Positions 5,088 to 7,065 of a stretch of DNA of 7,065 bases are shown here, piece by piece. The notes under the pieces are model-generated. The model did no database searches, was not told where the DNA came from, and saw only the letters and a program-made list of their open reading frames with translations. Each line of letters opens with the position of its first letter. Position 1 is the first letter of the stretch. Origin of the DNA: Candidatus Uhrbacteria bacterium (GTDB taxonomy: Bacteria; Patescibacteriota; Patescibacteriia; UBA9934; GWF2-40-263). The translations under genes were made by a program, and so were the position numbers. Location: the NCBI GenBank assembly GCA_023246275.1, contig JAHFIS010000039.1, forward strand, positions 1 to 7,065, in the 5' to 3' direction.

Positions 5088-6119
5088 ATGCAATCCCAAC
5101 TCGAACAGCTGAAACAGGCCGCGATCGACGCCCTGAAAACCGTCACGGACAACGAATCGCTCGAGCGCCTGCGCGTCGAGGTTCTTGGGCGCAAGGGAAA
5201 GATGGCCGACCTGATGAAGCAGATGGCGACGCTCGCGGACGAGGAGCGCAAGCTCGTGGGAGCGGCGGCGAACGAGGTGAAGGCGGCCATCGAGGCGGCG
5301 TTTGGGGAGGCGGAGGGTAGGGCGCATGAGGCGCAGAGGGCCCAGAGGGCGCAGGCGGAATGGATCGACGTGACGGAGCCGGCGATTGGGGTCAGGTCGG
5401 GAATGGGGAATTTGCATCCGGTGACGCAGGTTCGCGAGAGCCTCGAGGATCTTTTCGTCTCGATGGGATTCATCGTGGAGGACGGTCCCGAGCTTGAGTC
5501 CGACCACTTGAACTTCACCGCGCTCAACATTCCGCCGACGCATCCCGCGCGCGACATGCAGGACACGTTTTACGTCGACGGGCATCCCGACATGGTGATG
5601 CGCACGCAGACGTCGCCGGTGCAGATTCGCGGGATGCGGAAGTACGGCGCGCCCCTTCGGCTGATCGCGCCGGGCCGCGTCTTTCGCAACGAGGCGACGG
5701 ACGTGCGCCACGAGCATACGTTCCACCAGTTGGAGGGAATCGTGGTCGACAAGGGAATCTCGTTCTCCCACCTGAAGGGTGTGCTCGAGACCGTCGCGAA
5801 GCACCTCTATGGCGCGGACACGCAGATTCGTCTCCGTCCGAAGTTCTACCCGTTCGTCGAGCCCGGCGTGAACGGCGAGGTCACCTGCTTCCTGTGCAAA
5901 GGGGCCGGCTGCCGCCTGTGCAAGAAGTCCGGCTGGCTCGAGGTGTTTGGTGCCGGTATGGTCCATCCGAATGTCCTGCGCGAGGGAGGGGTCGATCCGG
6001 ACGTTTATTCGGGATTCGCGTTTGGTTTCGGCCTGACGCGCCTGGTGATGCTGAAATACGGCATCGACGATATCCGGCATCTGGAAGGCGGCGACCTGCG
6101 ATTCCTGAAACAGTTTTAG
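5088..6119 (+). CDS. pheS: Phenylalanyl-tRNA synthetase alpha subunit
   Basis: A 343-residue catalytic subunit of the (alpha-beta)2 enzyme that charges tRNA-Phe; usual bacterial length is about 330-350. An N-terminal helical, probably coiled-coil arm (1-90) binds tRNA. The class II catalytic core follows: HPVTQVRESLEDLFVSMGF (110-128), DTFYVDGH (159-166), motif 2 RVFRNEATDVRHEHTFHQLEG (197-217), and motif 3 GFAFGFGLTRLVMLKYGI (309-326), with Ala311 matching the alanine that sizes the Phe pocket. Between motifs 2 and 3, Cys267, 270, 275 and 278 form CxxC-x4-CxxC, a zinc-ribbon-like insertion known in a subset of bacterial PheS and absent from E. coli. Motif 3 reads LTRL where MERL is common; the arginine is kept. 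The start has no Shine-Dalgarno sequence and may be leaderless. pheT follows after 2 bases. Confidence 0.96.
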   Translation: MQSQLEQLKQAAIDALKTVTDNESLERLRVEVLGRKGKMADLMKQMATLADEERKLVGAAANEVKAAIEAAFGEAEGRAHEAQRAQRAQAEWIDVTEPAIGVRSGMGNLHPVTQVRESLEDLFVSMGFIVEDGPELESDHLNFTALNIPPTHPARDMQDTFYVDGHPDMVMRTQTSPVQIRGMRKYGAPLRLIAPGRVFRNEATDVRHEHTFHQLEGIVVDKGISFSHLKGVLETVAKHLYGADTQIRLRPKFYPFVEPGVNGEVTCFLCKGAGCRLCKKSGWLEVFGAGMVHPNVLREGGVDPDVYSGFAFGFGLTRLVMLKYGIDDIRHLEGGDLRFLKQF

Positions 6120-6121
6120 AT

Positions 6122-7065
6122 ATGCTGATCTCAAAGAAATGGCTGTCGGAATTCGTAAAGCTGCCGAGTGGCGTTTCCGATCTCGATCTCGCCTCCAAGC
6201 TGACGCTCTCGACCGTCGAGGTCGAGAAGGTTGTTGACCAGGCCGCGGCGATGGACAGGATGGTCCTCGGGCTCGTGGTCGCGTGCGCCGTGCATCCGAA
6301 CGCGGACCGGCTGAAGATCTGCTCCGTCGACGTGGGCGACCGGATGATTCAGGTCGTGTGCGGCGGGACGAACGTGGCGCAGGGGATGAAGGTTGCCGTC
6401 GCGCTCTCGGGATCCAAGGTGAAGTGGCACGGCGAGGGCGACCTCGTGGAATTGTCGAACACGAAGATCCGCGGCGAGAAGAGCGAGGGGATGATCTGCG
6501 CGGGAATTGAGATCGGGATCGAGAAGAGCGGGGAGGGAGAGCACGAGATCATGGACCTGTCGTCCCTAGATTTCCCGCCGGGCACTCCGCTCGCCAAGGC
6601 GCTCGGCAGGGACGACGTCACGTTCGAGATCGAGCACAAGTCGCTCACCAACCGCCCGGATTTGATGGGGCATTACGGCATGGCCCGTGAGGTAGCGGCG
6701 CTGTACCGCGTCGAACTCGAAGAGAAAAAGTCCCCGTCGACGAAGGCTGGATCGACGATCTCGTTGGACGTCTCGATTGCCGATCCGACCCTTTGCCCGC
6801 GCTACCGCGCCGTCGTGCTCGACGGGATCGTCGTGGCTCCTTCGCCGGCGTGGCTGCGAGCCCGGCTGTCCTCGTGCGGTGTGCGCTCGATCAACAACGT
6901 CGTTGACGTGACCAACTTCGTCCTTCTCGAGCTCGGCCAGCCGATGCACGCGTTTGATGCGGACAAGATTTCTCATGGGGACGCGATTAACATCGTTGTC
7001 CGCGCCGCGACAAAAGGCGAGAAGGTCCCGTGTCTCGACGACCAGACCTACGCGGTTGACGAGGG
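6122..7065 (+). CDS. pheT: Phenylalanyl-tRNA synthetase beta subunit, partial (3' end beyond window)
   Basis: The first 314 residues of a subunit normally about 800 long; the frame is open to the right edge. The N-terminal MLISKKWLSEFV is typical of PheT. The EMAP/tRNA-binding OB-fold domain spans about 42-150 (VVACAVHPNADRLKICSVDVG, CGGTNVAQGMKVAVAL, IRGEKSEGMICAG). SLTNRPDLMGHYGMAREVAALY at 174-195 links to the B3/B4 domain, which contains SINNVVDVTNFVLLELGQPMHAFDADKI (256-283) and carries the editing site in known enzymes. The B5, catalytic-like and anticodon-binding domains are outside the window. The gene starts 2 bases after the pheS stop with no clear ribosome binding site, so translation is probably coupled to pheS. 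Confidence 0.95.
   Translation, partial: MLISKKWLSEFVKLPSGVSDLDLASKLTLSTVEVEKVVDQAAAMDRMVLGLVVACAVHPNADRLKICSVDVGDRMIQVVCGGTNVAQGMKVAVALSGSKVKWHGEGDLVELSNTKIRGEKSEGMICAGIEIGIEKSGEGEHEIMDLSSLDFPPGTPLAKALGRDDVTFEIEHKSLTNRPDLMGHYGMAREVAALYRVELEEKKSPSTKAGSTISLDVSIADPTLCPRYRAVVLDGIVVAPSPAWLRARLSSCGVRSINNVVDVTNFVLLELGQPMHAFDADKISHGDAINIVVRAATKGEKVPCLDDQTYAVDE

Noticed and set aside
5325..5360. Short direct repeat (agggcccagagggcgcag-like) in pheS
   Set aside because: It encodes the EAQRAQRAQ helical repeat of the coiled-coil arm in frame, so it is explained by protein sequence.
5040..6134. 364-codon minus-strand frame opposite pheS
   Set aside because: The plus strand carries full class II synthetase motifs; the antisense frame has only biased composition.

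Overview
This is a high-GC bacterial chromosomal segment, densely packed with short intergenic gaps. No mobile element, CRISPR array or RNA gene is visible. PheS has a four-cysteine, zinc-ribbon-like CxxC-x4-CxxC insertion. Three transcription units appear to start with little or no 5' leader, from ATG codons just downstream of TATCNT boxes. In my judgement these features, together with the compact genes, fit a candidate-phylum (Patescibacteria/CPR-like) genome, but the lineage is inference and is not proven by the sequence.

Layout: (A) 1-1311, minus strand: a two-gene unit with a guanylate-kinase-like P-loop enzyme followed by a dihydroorotate-dehydrogenase-family flavoprotein. They are joined by an ATGA stop/start overlap, and the flavoprotein runs off the left edge. 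(B) 1312-1589: a regulatory divide. A minus-strand promoter (TTGACG-17-TAAAAA) drives unit A. A plus-strand promoter (TTGACA-17-TACACT) drives a leader that holds a 30-codon ORF with three consecutive His codons, a long imperfect hairpin and a competing rho-independent terminator. (C) 1590-2708: two tandem, clearly paralogous GNAT acetyltransferases, closed by a strong terminator at 2714-2745. (D) 2751-3842: an M20-family zinc peptidase/deacylase whose ATG lies 5 bases after that terminator's T-tract. (E) 3884-5002: an RseP-type site-2 intramembrane metalloprotease with its own probable leaderless promoter. (F) 5088-7065: pheS and pheT (truncated at the right edge), encoding the two subunits of phenylalanyl-tRNA synthetase.

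How they fit together: unit A suggests nucleotide metabolism, although the kinase lacks several usual GMP-binding residues. Unit C is the most interesting. The 5' arm of the terminator just before the first GNAT gene can pair instead with a segment about 16 bases downstream of the His codons, which is the geometry of a ribosome-mediated attenuator. This would make expression of the GNAT pair responsive to charged tRNA-His or to leader translation. That mechanism is inferred from base pairing read by eye. Units E and F are housekeeping genes.
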